NCBI GenBank assembly: GCA_025642075.2
Contig: JAODUO010000118.1
Coordinates: forward strand, 862,501-926,500
Direction of reading: 5' to 3'
Length of the DNA stretch: 64,000 bases
Source of the DNA: Ridgeia piscesae
Lineage: Eukaryota; Annelida; Polychaeta; Sabellida; Siboglinidae
Shown here: positions 1 to 13,100 of the stretch, in pieces
Numbering within the stretch: position 1 is the first letter of the stretch
Layout of the letters: every line of letters begins with the position of its first letter
Program-made: the position numbers and the translations under genes
Notes under the pieces: generated by a model
What the model was told of the DNA's origin: nothing
Seen by the model: only the letters and a program-made list of their open reading frames with translations
Databases searched by the model: none

Positions 1-3000
1 CTGCAGTAACACACAACACGTCACCAGTTGACAGTCACGGGTGTCTGCAGTAACACACAACACGTCACCAGTTGATAGTCACTGGTGTCTGCAGTAACAC
101 ACAACACGTCACCAGTTGACAGTCACGGGTGTCTGCAGTAACACACAACACGTCACCAGTTGACAGTCACGGGTGTCTGCAGTAACACACAACACGTCAC
201 CAGTTGATAGTCACTGGTGTCTGCAGTAACACACAACACGTCACCAGTTGATAGTCACGGGTGTCTGCAGTAACACACAACATGTCACCTGTTGATAGTC
301 ATGGGTGTCTGCAGTAACACACAACACGTCACCAGTTGATAGTCACGGGTGTCTGCAGTAACACACAACACGACACCAGTTGATAGTCACGGGTGTCTGC
401 AGTAACACACAACACGTCACCTGTTGACAGTCACGGGTGTCTGCAGTAACACACAACATGTCACCTGTTGACAGTCACGGGTGTCTGCAGTAACACACAA
501 CACGTCACCAGTTGATAGTCACGGGTGTCTGCAGTAACACACAACACGTCACCTGTTGATAGTCACGGGTGTCTGCAGTAACACACAACACATCACCAGT
601 TGATAGTCACGGGTGTCTGCAGTAACACACAACACGTCACCAGTTGATAGTCATGGGTGTCTGCAGTAACACACAACACGTCACCTGTTGACAGTCACGG
701 GTGTCTGCAGTAACACACAACACGTCACCTGTTGACAGTCACGGGTGTCTGCAGTAACACACAACACGTCACCCGTTGATAGTCACGGGTGTCTGCAGTA
801 ACACACAACACGTCACCTGTTGATAGTCACGGGTGTCTGCAGTAACACACAACACGTCACCGTTGATAGTCACGGGTGTCTGCAGTAACACACAACACGT
901 CACCTGTTGATAGTCGCGGGTGTCTGCAGTAACACACAACACGTCACCAGTTGATAGTCATGGGTGTCTGCAGTAACACACAACACGTCACCTGTTGACA
1001 GTCACGGGTGTCTGCAGTAACACACAACACGTCACCAGTTGATAGTCACAGGTGTCTGCAGTAACACACAACACGTCACCTGTTGATAGTCACGGGTGTC
1101 TGCAGTAACACACAACACGTCACCGTTGATAGTCACGGGTGTCTGCAGTAACACACAACACGTCACCAGTTGACAGTCACGGGTGTCTGCAGTAACACAC
1201 AACACGTCACCAGTTGATAGTCACGGGTGTCTGCAGTAACACACAACACATCACCAGTTGATAGTCACGGGTGTCTGCAGTAACACACAACACGTCACCA
1301 GTTGATAGTCACGGGTGTCTGCAGTAACACACAACACGTCACCAGTTGACAGTCACGGGTGTCTGCAGTAACACACAACACGTCACCAGTTGATAGTCAC
1401 GGGTGTCTGCAGTAACACACAACACGTCACCAGTTGATAGTCACGGGTGTCTGCAGTAACACACAACACGTCACCAGTTGATAGTCATGGGTGTCTGCAG
1501 TAACACACAACACGTCACCAGTTGATAGTCACGGGTGTCTGCAGTAACACACAACACGTCACCCGTTGATAGTCACGGGTGTCTGCAGTAACACACAACA
1601 TGTCACCAGTTGACAGTCACGGGTGTCTGCAGTAACACACAACACGTCACCTGTTGATAGTCACGGGTGTCTGCAGTAACACACAACATGTCACCAGTTG
1701 ATAGTCACTGGTGTCTGCAGTAACACACAACACGTCACCAGTTGATAGTCACGGGTGTCTGCAGTAACACACAACACGTCACCAGTTGATAGTCACGGGT
1801 GTCTGCAGTAACACACAACACGTCACCAGTTGATAGTCACGGGTGTCTGCAGTAACACACAACACATCACCAGTTGACAGTCACGGGTGTCTGCAGTAAC
1901 ACACAACACGTCACCAGTTGATAGTCACTGGTGTCTGCAGTAACACACAACACGTCACCAGTTGACAGTCACGGGTGTCTGCAGTAACACTCAACACATC
2001 ACCAGTTGATAGTCACGGGTGTCTGCAGTAACACACAACACGTCACCAGTTGACAGTCACGGGTGTCTGCAGTAACACACAACACGTCACCAGTTGACAG
2101 TCACGGGTGTCTGCAGTAACACACAACACGTCACCAGTTGATAGTCACGGGTGTCTGCAGTAACACACAACACGTCACCAGTTGATAGTCACGGGTGTCT
2201 GCAGTAACACACAACACGTCACCTGTTGATAGTCACGGGTGTCTGCAGTAACACACAACACGTCACCTGTTGACAGTCACGGGTGTCTGCAGTAACACAC
2301 AACACGTCACCTTGATAGTCACGGGTGTCTGCAGTAACACACAACACGTCACCAGTTGATAGTCACGGGTGTCTGCAGTAACACACAACACGTCACCAGT
2401 TGATAGTCACGGGTGTCTGCAGTAACACACAACACGTCACCAGTTGATAGTCACGGGTGTCTGCAGTAACACACAACACGTCACCTGTTGATAGTCACGG
2501 GTGTCTGCAGTAACACACAACACGTCACCTGTTGATAGTCACGGGTGTCTGCAGTAACACACAACACGTCACCTGTTGACAGTCACGGGTGTCTGCAGTA
2601 ACACACAACACGTCACCAGTTGATAGTCACGGGTGTCTGCAGTAACACACAACACGTCACCAGTTGATAGTCACGGGTGTCTGCAGTAACACACAACACG
2701 TCACCAGTTGATAGTCACGGGTGTCTGCAGTAACACACAACACGTCACCAGTTGATAGTCACTGGTGTCTGCAGTAACACACAACACGTCACCAGTTGAT
2801 AGTCACGGTGTCTGCAGTAACACACAACACGTCACCAGTTGATAGTCACGGGTGTCTGCAGTAACACACAACACGTCACCAGTTGACAGTCACGGGTGTC
2901 TGCAGTAACACACAACACGTCACCAGTTGACAGTCACGGGTGTCTGCAGTAACACACAACACGTCACCAGTTGATAGTCACGGGTGTCTGCAGTAACACA

Positions 3001-5812
3001 CAACACGTCACCTGTTGACAGTCACGGGTGTCTGCAGTAACACACAACACGTCACCAGTTGACAGTCACGGGTGTCTGCAGTAACACACAACACGTCACC
3101 AGTTGATAGTCACTGGTGTCTGCAGTAACACACAACACGTCACCAGTTGACAGTCACGGGTGTCTGCAGTAACACACAACACGTCACCAGTTGATAGTCA
3201 CGGGTGTCTGCAGTAACACACAACACGTCACCAGTTGACAGTCACGGGTGTCTGCAGTAACACACAACACGTCACCAGTTGACAGTCACGGGTGTCTGCA
3301 GTAACACACAACACGTCACCAGTTGATAGTCACGGGTGTCTGCAGTAACACACAACACGTCACCAGTTGATAGTCACGGGTGTCTGCAGTAACACACAAC
3401 ACGTCACCTGTTGATAGTCACGGGTGTCTGCAGTAACACACAACACGTCACCTGTTGATAGTCACGGGTGTCTGCAGTAACACCACATCACCTGTTGACA
3501 GTCACGGGTGTCTGCAGTAACACACAACACGTCACCCGTTGATAGTCACGGGTGTCTGCAGTAACACACAACACGTCACCAGTTGATAGTCACGGGTGTC
3601 TGCAGTAACACACAACACGTCACCAGTTGATAGTCACGGGTGTCTGCAGTAACACACAACACGTCACCAGTTGATAGTCACGGGTGTCTGCAGTAACACA
3701 CAACACGTCACCAGTTGATAGTCACGGGTGTCTGCAGTAACACACAACACGTCACCTGTTGATAGTCACGGGTGTCTGCAGTAACACACAACACGTCACC
3801 TGTTGATAGTCACGGGTGTCTGCAGTAACACACAACACGTCACCTGTTGACAGTCACGGGTGTCTGCAGTAACACACAACACGTCACCAGTTGATAGTCA
3901 CTGGTGTCTGCAGTAACACACAACACGTCACCAGTTGATAGTCACGGGTGTCTGCAGTAACACACAACACGTCACCAGTTGATAGTCACGGGTGTCTGCA
4001 GTAACACACAACACGTCACCAGTTGATAGTCACTGGTGTCTGCAGTAACACACAACACGTCACCAGTTGATAGTCACGGGTGTCTGCAGTAACACACAAC
4101 ACGACACCAGTTGATAGTCACGGGTGTCTGCAGTAACACACAACACGTCACCAGTTGACAGTCACGGGTGTCTGCAGTAACACACAACACGTCACCAGTT
4201 GACAGTCACGGGTGTCTGCAGTAACACACAACACGTCACCTGTTGACAGTCACGGGTGTCTGCAGTAACACACAACACGTCACCAGTTGACAGTCACGGG
4301 TGTCTGCAGTAACACACAACACGTCACCAGTTGACAGTCACGGGTGTCTGCAGTAACACACAACACGTCACCAGTTGACAGTCATGGGTGTCTGCAGTAA
4401 CACACAACACGTCACTAGTTGATAGTCACGGGTGTCTGCAGTAACACACAACACGTCACCTGTTGACAGTCACGGGTGTCTGCAGTAACACACAACACGT
4501 CACCTGTTGACAGTCATGGGTGTCTGCAGTAACACACAATACGTCACCTGTTGACAGTCACGGGTGTCTGCAGTAACACACAACACGTCACCAGTTGACA
4601 GTCATGGGTGTCTGCAGTAACACACAACACGTCACTAGTTGATAGTCACGGGTGTCTGCAGTAACACACAACACGTCACCTGTTGACAGTCATGGGTGTC
4701 TGCAGTAACACACAACACGTCACCTGTTGATAGTCACGGGTGTCTGCAGTAACACACAACACGTCACCTGTTGACAGTCACGGGTGTCTGCAGTAACACA
4801 CAACACGTCACCAGTTGATAGTCACTGGTGTCTGCAGTAACACACAACACGTCACCAGTTGATAGTCACGGGTGTCTGCAGTAACACACAACACGTCACC
4901 AGTTGATAGTCACGGGTGTCTGCAGTAACACACAACACGTCACCAGTTGATAGTCACTGGTGTCTGCAGTAACACACAACACGTCACCAGTTGATAGTCA
5001 CGGGTGTCTGCAGTAACACACAACACGACACCAGTTGATAGTCACGGGTGTCTGCAGTAACACACAACACGTCACCAGTTGACAGTCACGGGTGTCTGCA
5101 GTAACACACAACACGTCACCAGTTGACAGTCACGGGTGTCTGCAGTAACACACAACACGTCACCTGTTGACAGTCACGGGTGTCTGCAGTAACACACAAC
5201 ACGTCACCAGTTGACAGTCACGGGTGTCTGCAGTAACACACAACACGTCACCAGTTGACAGTCATGGGTGTCTGCAGTAACACACAACACGTCACTAGTT
5301 GATAGTCACGGGTGTCTGCAGTAACACACAACACGTCACCTGTTGACAGTCACGGGTGTCTGCAGTAACACACAATACGTCACCTGTTGACAGTCACGGG
5401 TGTCTGCAGTAACACACAACACGTCACCTGTTGACAGTCACGGGTGTCTGCAGTAACACACAACACGTCACCTGTTGACAGTCACGGGTGTCTGCAGTAA
5501 CACACAACACGTCACCAGCTGACAGTCATGGGTGTCTGCAGTAACACACAACAAGTCACCTGTTGACAGTCACGGGTGTCTGCAGTAACACACAACACGT
5601 CACCAGTTGATAGTCACGGGTGTCTGCAGTAACACACAATACGTCACCAGCTGACAGTCACGGGTGTCTGCAGTAACACACAACACGTCACCTGTTGACA
5701 GTCACGGGTGTCTACAGTAACACACAATACGTCACCAGCTGACAGTCACGGGTGTCTGCAGTAACACACAACACGTCACCTGTTGACAGTCACGGGTGTC
5801 TGCAGTAACACC
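1..5812. repeat. 44-bp satellite, ~132 copies, built from a WDR59 3' splice junction
   Basis: A tandem array of a 44-bp unit with a PstI-type CTGCAG in nearly every copy runs from the window edge to about 5812. Copies differ by a few substitutions (GATAG/GACAG, CACCAGT/CACCTGT/CACCCGT, CACGGGTG/CACTGGTG) and rare 1-3 bp indels. Read on the minus strand, each unit is a pyrimidine/GT-rich tract ending TTACTGCAG, followed by about 27 bases. After the phase-1 end of WDR59 exon 10 these bases translate as DTRDYQLVT (or DCQLVT). WDR59 proteins have an almost identical stretch at this point. The array is therefore read as amplified copies of the exon-11 acceptor inside a WDR59 intron. The real exon 11 would lie left of position 1. 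The period is not a multiple of 3. Confidence 0.93.
3840..5330. repeat. Higher-order duplication (~924 bp, 21 units) inside the 44-bp satellite
   Basis: The rare variant ACGACACC occurs at 4101 and again at 5025, and a CACTGGTG variant occurs at 4031 and 4955. Both pairs are 924 bp apart, which is 21 units. The flanking order of variants also matches. A CACTAG variant at 4411 and 5291 is 880 bp apart, so one unit was lost in one copy. This shows multi-unit block duplication within the array. Confidence 0.7.
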
Positions 5813-6163
5813 TCTAAGTACCGGTACATTTAAGGTAGCGTAGGCACTTATGTCTACTGGGCCATCAAACGATCTTCCCCGTAATATAAACACAACACTT
5901 TCATAAAAATTGGAATACGCTTTTGCGAAATAAATCTGTATTTGTAACTGGGAACCACTTATCTCTTCCCTGATATGGTAAGATGCAATGTTTTCGTAAA
6001 ATATATATTCTGGGGATGATGCTGAATGGTGGAACTAACACATAGAGTACAAATTTAGGTAAAACGTTTTTATAATCATAAAATCTAGGTGGGCTCGCAT
6101 TCAACAGGTACCCACATTGCTATTATATAAAATATACATAGCGGCTGTATATTCTCGTCAGTT
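5813..6163 (-). other. Short unique intron sequence between WDR59 exon 10 and the 44-bp satellite
   Basis: About 350 AT-rich bases with no coding signal. It follows the exon 10 donor and runs into the satellite. This means the satellite forms the bulk of the visible part of this intron. Confidence 0.7.
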
Positions 6164-6169
6164 ACCTAC

Positions 6170-6332
6170 CAGCATGTGGTCGCCGCCACTGGAACTCCAA
6201 GACAACGTCCGTGTGTCCTACGAAGGTGTGGACCTGTCGTCCCCCGACATCACTGAGACACCAAAGAAACAGACTGTTCTCTCCTCGCCTCAGCTGTGGC
6301 ACCACGACAGTGATGAGGCCCTTGCCAAATGG
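6170..6332 (-). CDS. WDR59: WDR59 coding exon 10 (exon-proximal acceptor of a 28-fold acceptor array)
   Basis: With the innermost acceptor (GTGTGTTTCAG before 6332) the exon is 163 bp, phase 0 in and phase 1 out, donor GTAGGT. It encodes [20 protein letters not shown], then [20 protein letters not shown] and [15 protein letters not shown]. Using any upstream acceptor would add one or more in-frame 17-residue insertions ([17 protein letters not shown] type) in the propeller. The innermost acceptor gives a product of normal family length, so it is chosen here. Confidence 0.88.
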
Positions 6333-9300
6333 CTGAAACACACAATACGGAACCACGACAGTGATGAGGCCCTTGCCAAATGGCTGAAACACACAATATG
6401 GCACCACGACAGTGATGAGGCCCTTGCCAAATGGCTGGAACACACAATACGGCACCACGACAGTGACGAGGCCCTTGCCAAATGGCTGAAACACACAATA
6501 CGGCATCACGACAGTGACGAGGCCCTTGCCAAATGGCTGAAACACACAATACGGCATCACGACAGTGACGAGGCCCTTGCCAAATGGCTGAAACACACAA
6601 TACGGCACCATGACAGTGACGAGGCCCTTGCCAAATGGTTGAAACACACAATACGGCACCACAACAGTGACGAGGCCCTTGCCAAATGGCTGAAACACAC
6701 AATACGGCTCAACGACATTGATGAGGCCCTTGCCAAATGGCTGGAACACACAATACGGCATCACAACAGTGACGAGGCCCTTGCCAAATGGCTGAAACAC
6801 ACAATACGGCATCACGACAGTGACGAGGCCCTTGCCAAATGGCTGAAACACACAATACGGCACCACGACAGTGATGAGGCCCTTGCCAAATGGCTGAAAC
6901 ACACAATACGGCACCACGACAGTGACAAGGCCCTTGCCAAATGGCTGAAACACACAATACGGCACCACGACAGTGACGAGGCCCTTGCCAAATGGCTGAA
7001 ACACACAATACGGAACCACGACAGTGATGAGGCCCTTGCCAAATGGCTGAAACACACAATATGGCACCACGACAGTGATGAGGCCCTTGCCAAATGGCTG
7101 GAACACACAATATGGCACCACGACAGTGACGAGGCCCTTGCCAAATGGCTGAAACACACAATACGGCATCACGACAGTGACGAGGCCCTTGCCAAATGGC
7201 TGAAACACACAATACGGCACCATGACAGTGACGAGGCCCTTGCCAAATGGTTGAAACACACAATACGGCACCACGACAGTGACGAGGCCCTTGCCAAATG
7301 GCTGAAACACACAATACGGCACCACGACAGTGATGAGGCCCTTGCCAAATGGCTGAAACACACAATACGGCACCACGACAGTGACAAGGCCCTTGCCAAA
7401 TGGCTGAAACACACAATACGGCACCACGACAGTGACGAGGCCCTTGCCAAATGGTTGAAACACACAATACGGCACCACGACAGTGACGAGGCCCTTGCCA
7501 AATGGCTGAAACACACAATACGGCACCACGACAGTGATGAGGCCCTTGCCAAATGGCTGAAACACACAATACGGCACCACGACAGTGATGAGGCCCTTGC
7601 CAAATGGCTGAAACACACAATACAGCATCACGACAGTGATGAGGCCCTTGCCAAATGGCTGGAACACACAATACGGCATCACGACAGTGATGAGGCACTT
7701 GCCAAATGGTTGAAACACTCAATATGACACCACAACAGTGATGATCAGCTAGATGATACGTGTGGTTTAGGTCATGTGACCCAAACAGTAGTTTCTATCA
7801 GTATGACAGTAATAAGGCCATTGATGAATATGTGACATTGTTGCGAGGAGTAATCGGTGTATCCACCCCCTCCTCTCTCCCCCCTCCCCCCTCCCCCCTC
7901 CCCCTAACTGTTCTACTCACTGTGTAGCGAGCTCTCCACACCGGTGAGCCAGAAGACAGCTTAGCTTCAGCCTGACGAGGGTTTGTAACGTCCCAGAACT
8001 GGAACAGACAGTATCATGTGCTGCAGCTGGACACACACATTGAGTGCTTTCATCTCTTTAAGAAAATGTATAATTTTCATGTCATTTAAGTATTCCAAAC
8101 AACCAGCATATTTATATGTCTTCCGGCAAACAACGTAATAATTTATTGCCATACGTCATAATTTAACTGATACATAAAAAAATGCATATCCACTATTTAA
8201 AATCACATCTCAATTCACCAAAAATAAATAGAGAACATGTTTAAAGATCACAATGCCCAATATTAATGTGAGAAATAATATGAAACAACTCCTCCAAGAA
8301 GACATTTCTGAAGAAGTAGCAATGAGAAGAAGCAGCTGACTTTGACGGTGCAGTCCTGACTGGACGACGCGAGTTGATACTCGTCCCTCAGTGACCAATC
8401 TAGTCCGTGGATCTTTGACAGATGGCCGGCAATATACTGGACAGGAGCAGTACCTTTCTGCAAAACACCAACAAAAACAAGAAATCTATAAATTGTGGAT
8501 GATTTCTTTGTTTTTATATTATTTCCTAAATTTATTTACCTAATCATTACATTACATTACTGTACATTAGTCAACCTTGTGCCTTAACATAATTATCTGG
8601 TGCAAAAACAAATAAGACTGCATGATGTAAGATGTGTTTAAGTATTACTTTTACCCAAATTACTTCCACTGCATGAAAATACAGGTGAAACACTGTGTTA
8701 CCATAATGTTCTAAAATAAAATAATATTGAAAAACATCAACCTGTGCCTACAGCCAGGTACTCATGTATACAGCTGAGTGAACTGAAGCAACATTGAGTG
8801 AATGAACTGGCCCAAGGTTCGACACAGCTGCACATTATTCACACCCAGGCTCTCTCAACAGATTTGAATGCATTAGTTACAGTTGTCCACATTAAAGCAA
8901 CATGATCAGTTCGTGGCTTTTAATTTTTATTGCAAAATCATGTTAATCAGTATAAGTTATAACTATTGTAGCGTCCTGACCGCCAATAAATGTTTTATCG
9001 AAACAGAACTGACATCGTAATGTTAAACGTCAATTATTTATAAGAATCCCGACGCTGTCACTTAAATCGCAACGAGTGACACCCGCACCTGGCTGGGTGT
9101 GGCGTTAGTGGCGTCAACTTGTGTTCACATGATACTGCATCGCGTTCACATGATCATGCATTTCCTTCTGGGCTTTTAGCCACAGCAACAATGGTTTCGA
9201 AAACGCCTCGTGGTCGATGTGTACACAGAGTTAAGCGCCCTTACTGCATCTATTTTCAACCCCTAAATGGCACATGAAAACATATTTTTACTGTCTTTAC

Positions 9301-9848
9301 GCTATAATAGGCATACTTATAACATGATTTTGCAATAAAAATAAAAAGCCATGAGCGGACCATGTCGCTTTAAGCACTGCCCTGCGACCTACCCGGGGGT
9401 CCCATATACGTATGTCTCCGTCATGTGCAGTGGCAAGCAGTCGACTGTTTACTCTGTTCCATTTCACCTGAGATGCTCCAGCTGTCAATCAAACAAACTT
9501 GACTGATCTCAAATTCATTTATCAATCATGTGACCTGTTGCCTAGCAACAGGTCCATCCAAAACTTGCAACATTCAAACACCCTGTCATGTTGTTTCTTT
9601 ATGTCCTACCCATTATTTTCAGAAACGGGCATTTTGAGTTACTACATCAAAGTAAAGGTTATTTCTTATATTATGACCCTTGTCCATTCCTCAGGATTGG
9701 TCAAAGTGCTTTACACTTTATTCCCTGGAAGACCTGTTCAATCGAACACAATCTTGATCTCTCTGGGAAACATCCAGACGTATTAATCTGTATAATCTTG
9801 CTTCACTAAATAACATAATAAGTATGTATGTATGTATGTATATATAAA

Positions 9849-9926
<78 letters not shown>

Positions 9927-10094
9927 TTATATATATATACATACATACATACATACTTATTATGTTATTTAGTGAAGCAAGATTATACAGATTAATACGT
10001 CTGGATGTTTCCCAGAGAGATCAAGATTGTGTTCGATTGAACAGGTCTTCCAGGGAATAAAGTGTAAAGCACTTTGACCAATCCTGAGGAATGG

Positions 10095-10173
<79 letters not shown>

Positions 10174-13100
10174 TATGTAGATATATTTTACCAGTGCAAA
10201 ACACCACCCAGTTTTATTCATTTCTAGACCCCGTGAAAGTGAGTGAGAAATAGGTGAAACTGATGTACAAGATGGCGTAGAGACGTAAACTGAACTCACC
10301 CACAGCTTGGAGGGACAAGGCCGGCCGGCGACATTCTCTGCAACCCCAACAACACATTGCCATCGATAGCAGTAACCACAGAAAGGCAGATGGACAAGGA
10401 CGTCTTTGGGTTATCAAGGCAAAAACTAATTTCTCTGTTAAACCTGCTCTAGAGAATTATTTGTTGACATCTTAAAATATGTTTAAACTGCTAGAATTTA
10501 CACAATCTGCTTTATTCTTTCTTAGTCATTTGTGAGAATGAATACTTTCTGGTATTTAATCTAAATTGTTCCTTCACTATGTTAAGTGAGAAAAATAATG
10601 ACACCAACAGTTTCATTATAACTAACTGTTCATAACTATTAAGTTACAAAATAATATTTTGAACCATTCACTTACTACATTATAATTAAATCATAGAGTT
10701 TGTTAAATGCAACAATGCTTTGTGATATACCAATCTACCAAAGCAATTTATTTGAAACAATAAAGGATGGGACTACCCCGGGGGTATCTCAAATTAAAAA
10801 GATACAATGTATTAGTTACTTTTCACCATCATAAAAACAAACTTGTACACTAAAGAAAACGATATACTTTAACACATTTTATATTATCTACCGTGACTAA
10901 TTTTTATAACTTAAGGTAGAAATTACACACCTGATATCCCAGAGGTGAGTGACTTAAGGTAGAAATTACACACCTGATATCCCAGAGGTGAGTAACTTAA
11001 GGTAGAAATTACACACCTGATATCCCAGAGGTGAGTAACTTAAGGCAGAAGTTACACACCTGATATCCCAGAGGTGAGTAACTTAAGGTAGAAGTTACAC
11101 ACCTGATATCCCAGAGGTGAGTAACTTAAGGTAGAAGTTACACACCTGATATCCCAGAGGTGAGTAACTTAAGGTAGAAATTACACACCTGATATCCCAG
11201 AGGTGAGTGAAAGCATCGACTGAGCAGGTGGCCACCATGTCCGGCTCAGTCGGAGACCAATCCACGTCACTGGCATGTGAGTGAAAATATTCCCATGAAC
11301 ACAACATACACGTTCACAAGTGACATGACTTCACACTTGCAAGGATTTATTTAACACAATGTTATCTCTGCAAGGCTTAACAAAAATCAACAGAACCAAA
11401 AATTACACATAACAGAAAGCTAGAGGTATTTAATATATTTCAGTGCAACTAGAAATAACACCGGTTTAAATTGCTATTGTTATTAATGCACATTGAGATT
11501 CTCAATGCAGACCTTCAGCTGAAATTGGGAACTGACTTGTGGGGGGGGGGGATGATATAAATGTTATAATTTTAACTGTCAGAACATCTGAAACACTTAT
11601 AGCGTGAAACACAGAGCTTAATACAGGATGCTACAACCTCAAACATGGGTAGAACCTCACACCAAAAGGATAGCCACAACCTGTCATGTGATGCCACCCA
11701 TATGGGTGTGACAGTGACAAATCACCCAGTCTGTAATGCCACAATGAAAGAGACAATGTGCAGAAAACAAAACTGCGAACCTAATCACTCGGGTGTGTGC
11801 CTTTAGCGACCCCTTCTGGCAGCACCTGGAACCATCCCAGTCCCACATGTCTGCTCGCTGACTGCACTGTGGGAGAGAAACCACAACACAGAGACAGTTA
11901 GTTTAAATGGACCTTTACCGGTTGTTTTTAAAGTACAGCTGTTGTTTCATAATGCCAACCCTAACATATATATATTTGTTTAACTAATGTTGAAATTAAT
12001 GGTACTGGGAGAAAACATGGATGGCAGCGAACCATTTTCAAATGCATTGCTTTAAGTCCGAAGTCCTTTTTTAAAATAAACATTGAATCATTTATTTCTA
12101 AGGTTGGTTTTGTTTCATCAACACATAATCAATTTTACGCAGTCATTATAAGATTTAAAATACAACTGGTCCATAAATCAAAATACCCACTAATCAATAT
12201 CAATTGACACATTTATATTTTAGGATGTTTTCCTGGTTGTAATAAGTTGTAATCATTTATTACCCACTCACAGCCTTTGCAATGCGTGTACATCTTTCCC
12301 ATTTTTATTTTTCAATGGGGAAGTGTGCAGGCTGGGGTCACACCCATTGAATTTGATATTATTGGAACTATTTACAACTCTCCTAATAAGCACAACATAA
12401 TTAAAAACATAAAATGAGATGCAATGCTAAACTACAACCTGTGAGTGTGTAGTACTGACCGCAGTGATGAAGAGAGTGGAGTGACAGGGATGGGGGTTCC
12501 ACTGGGCTGCACTGATCTCCCACTTGCTCTGGCGCGGGATCTTCTTCACATTCTCGTGGGGCTTGTCCAGACTTACCACAGTCACCATCCGCTTCCTGTA
12601 CGTACAAACAAGGTTACAGACTCACCACAGTCACCATCCGTTTCCTGTACGTACACACAAGGTTACAGACTCACCACAGTCACCGTCCGTTTCCTGTACG
12701 TACAAACAAGGTTACAGACTCACCACAGTCACCATCCGTTTCCTGTATGTACAAACAAGGTTCCAGACTTACCACAGTCACCATCCGTTTCCTGTACGTA
12801 CAAACAAGGTTCCAGACTTACCACAGTCACCATCAGTTTCCTGTACGTACAAACAAGGTTCCAGACTTACCACAGTCACCATCCGTTTCCTGTACGTACA
12901 AACAAGGTTCCAGACTTACCACAGTCACCATCCGTTTCCTGTACGTACAAACAAGGTTCCAGACTTACCACAGTCACCATCCGCTTCCTGTATGTCACAA
13001 CAAGGTTCAAGATTCACCACAGTCACGATCTACTTCCTGTATCCAACAACAAGGTTCAAGACTCACCACAGTCACCATCCACTTCCTGTATGTCACAACA

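Noticed and set aside
1..5812. CRISPR-like array
   Set aside because: The units are contiguous with no variable spacers, and the sequence is eukaryotic with introns. It is a satellite.
6117..7727. 536-codon plus-strand ORF made of 17-residue [17 protein letters not shown] repeats
   Set aside because: It is the antisense of the WDR59 exon 10 junction array. The 51-bp period keeps all stop-free frames open on both strands, and the minus strand contains the real conserved exon.
9718..10299. Minus-strand ORFs rich in YIYIYI and YVYVYV
   Set aside because: They are translations of TA and ACATAT microsatellites and palindrome arms.
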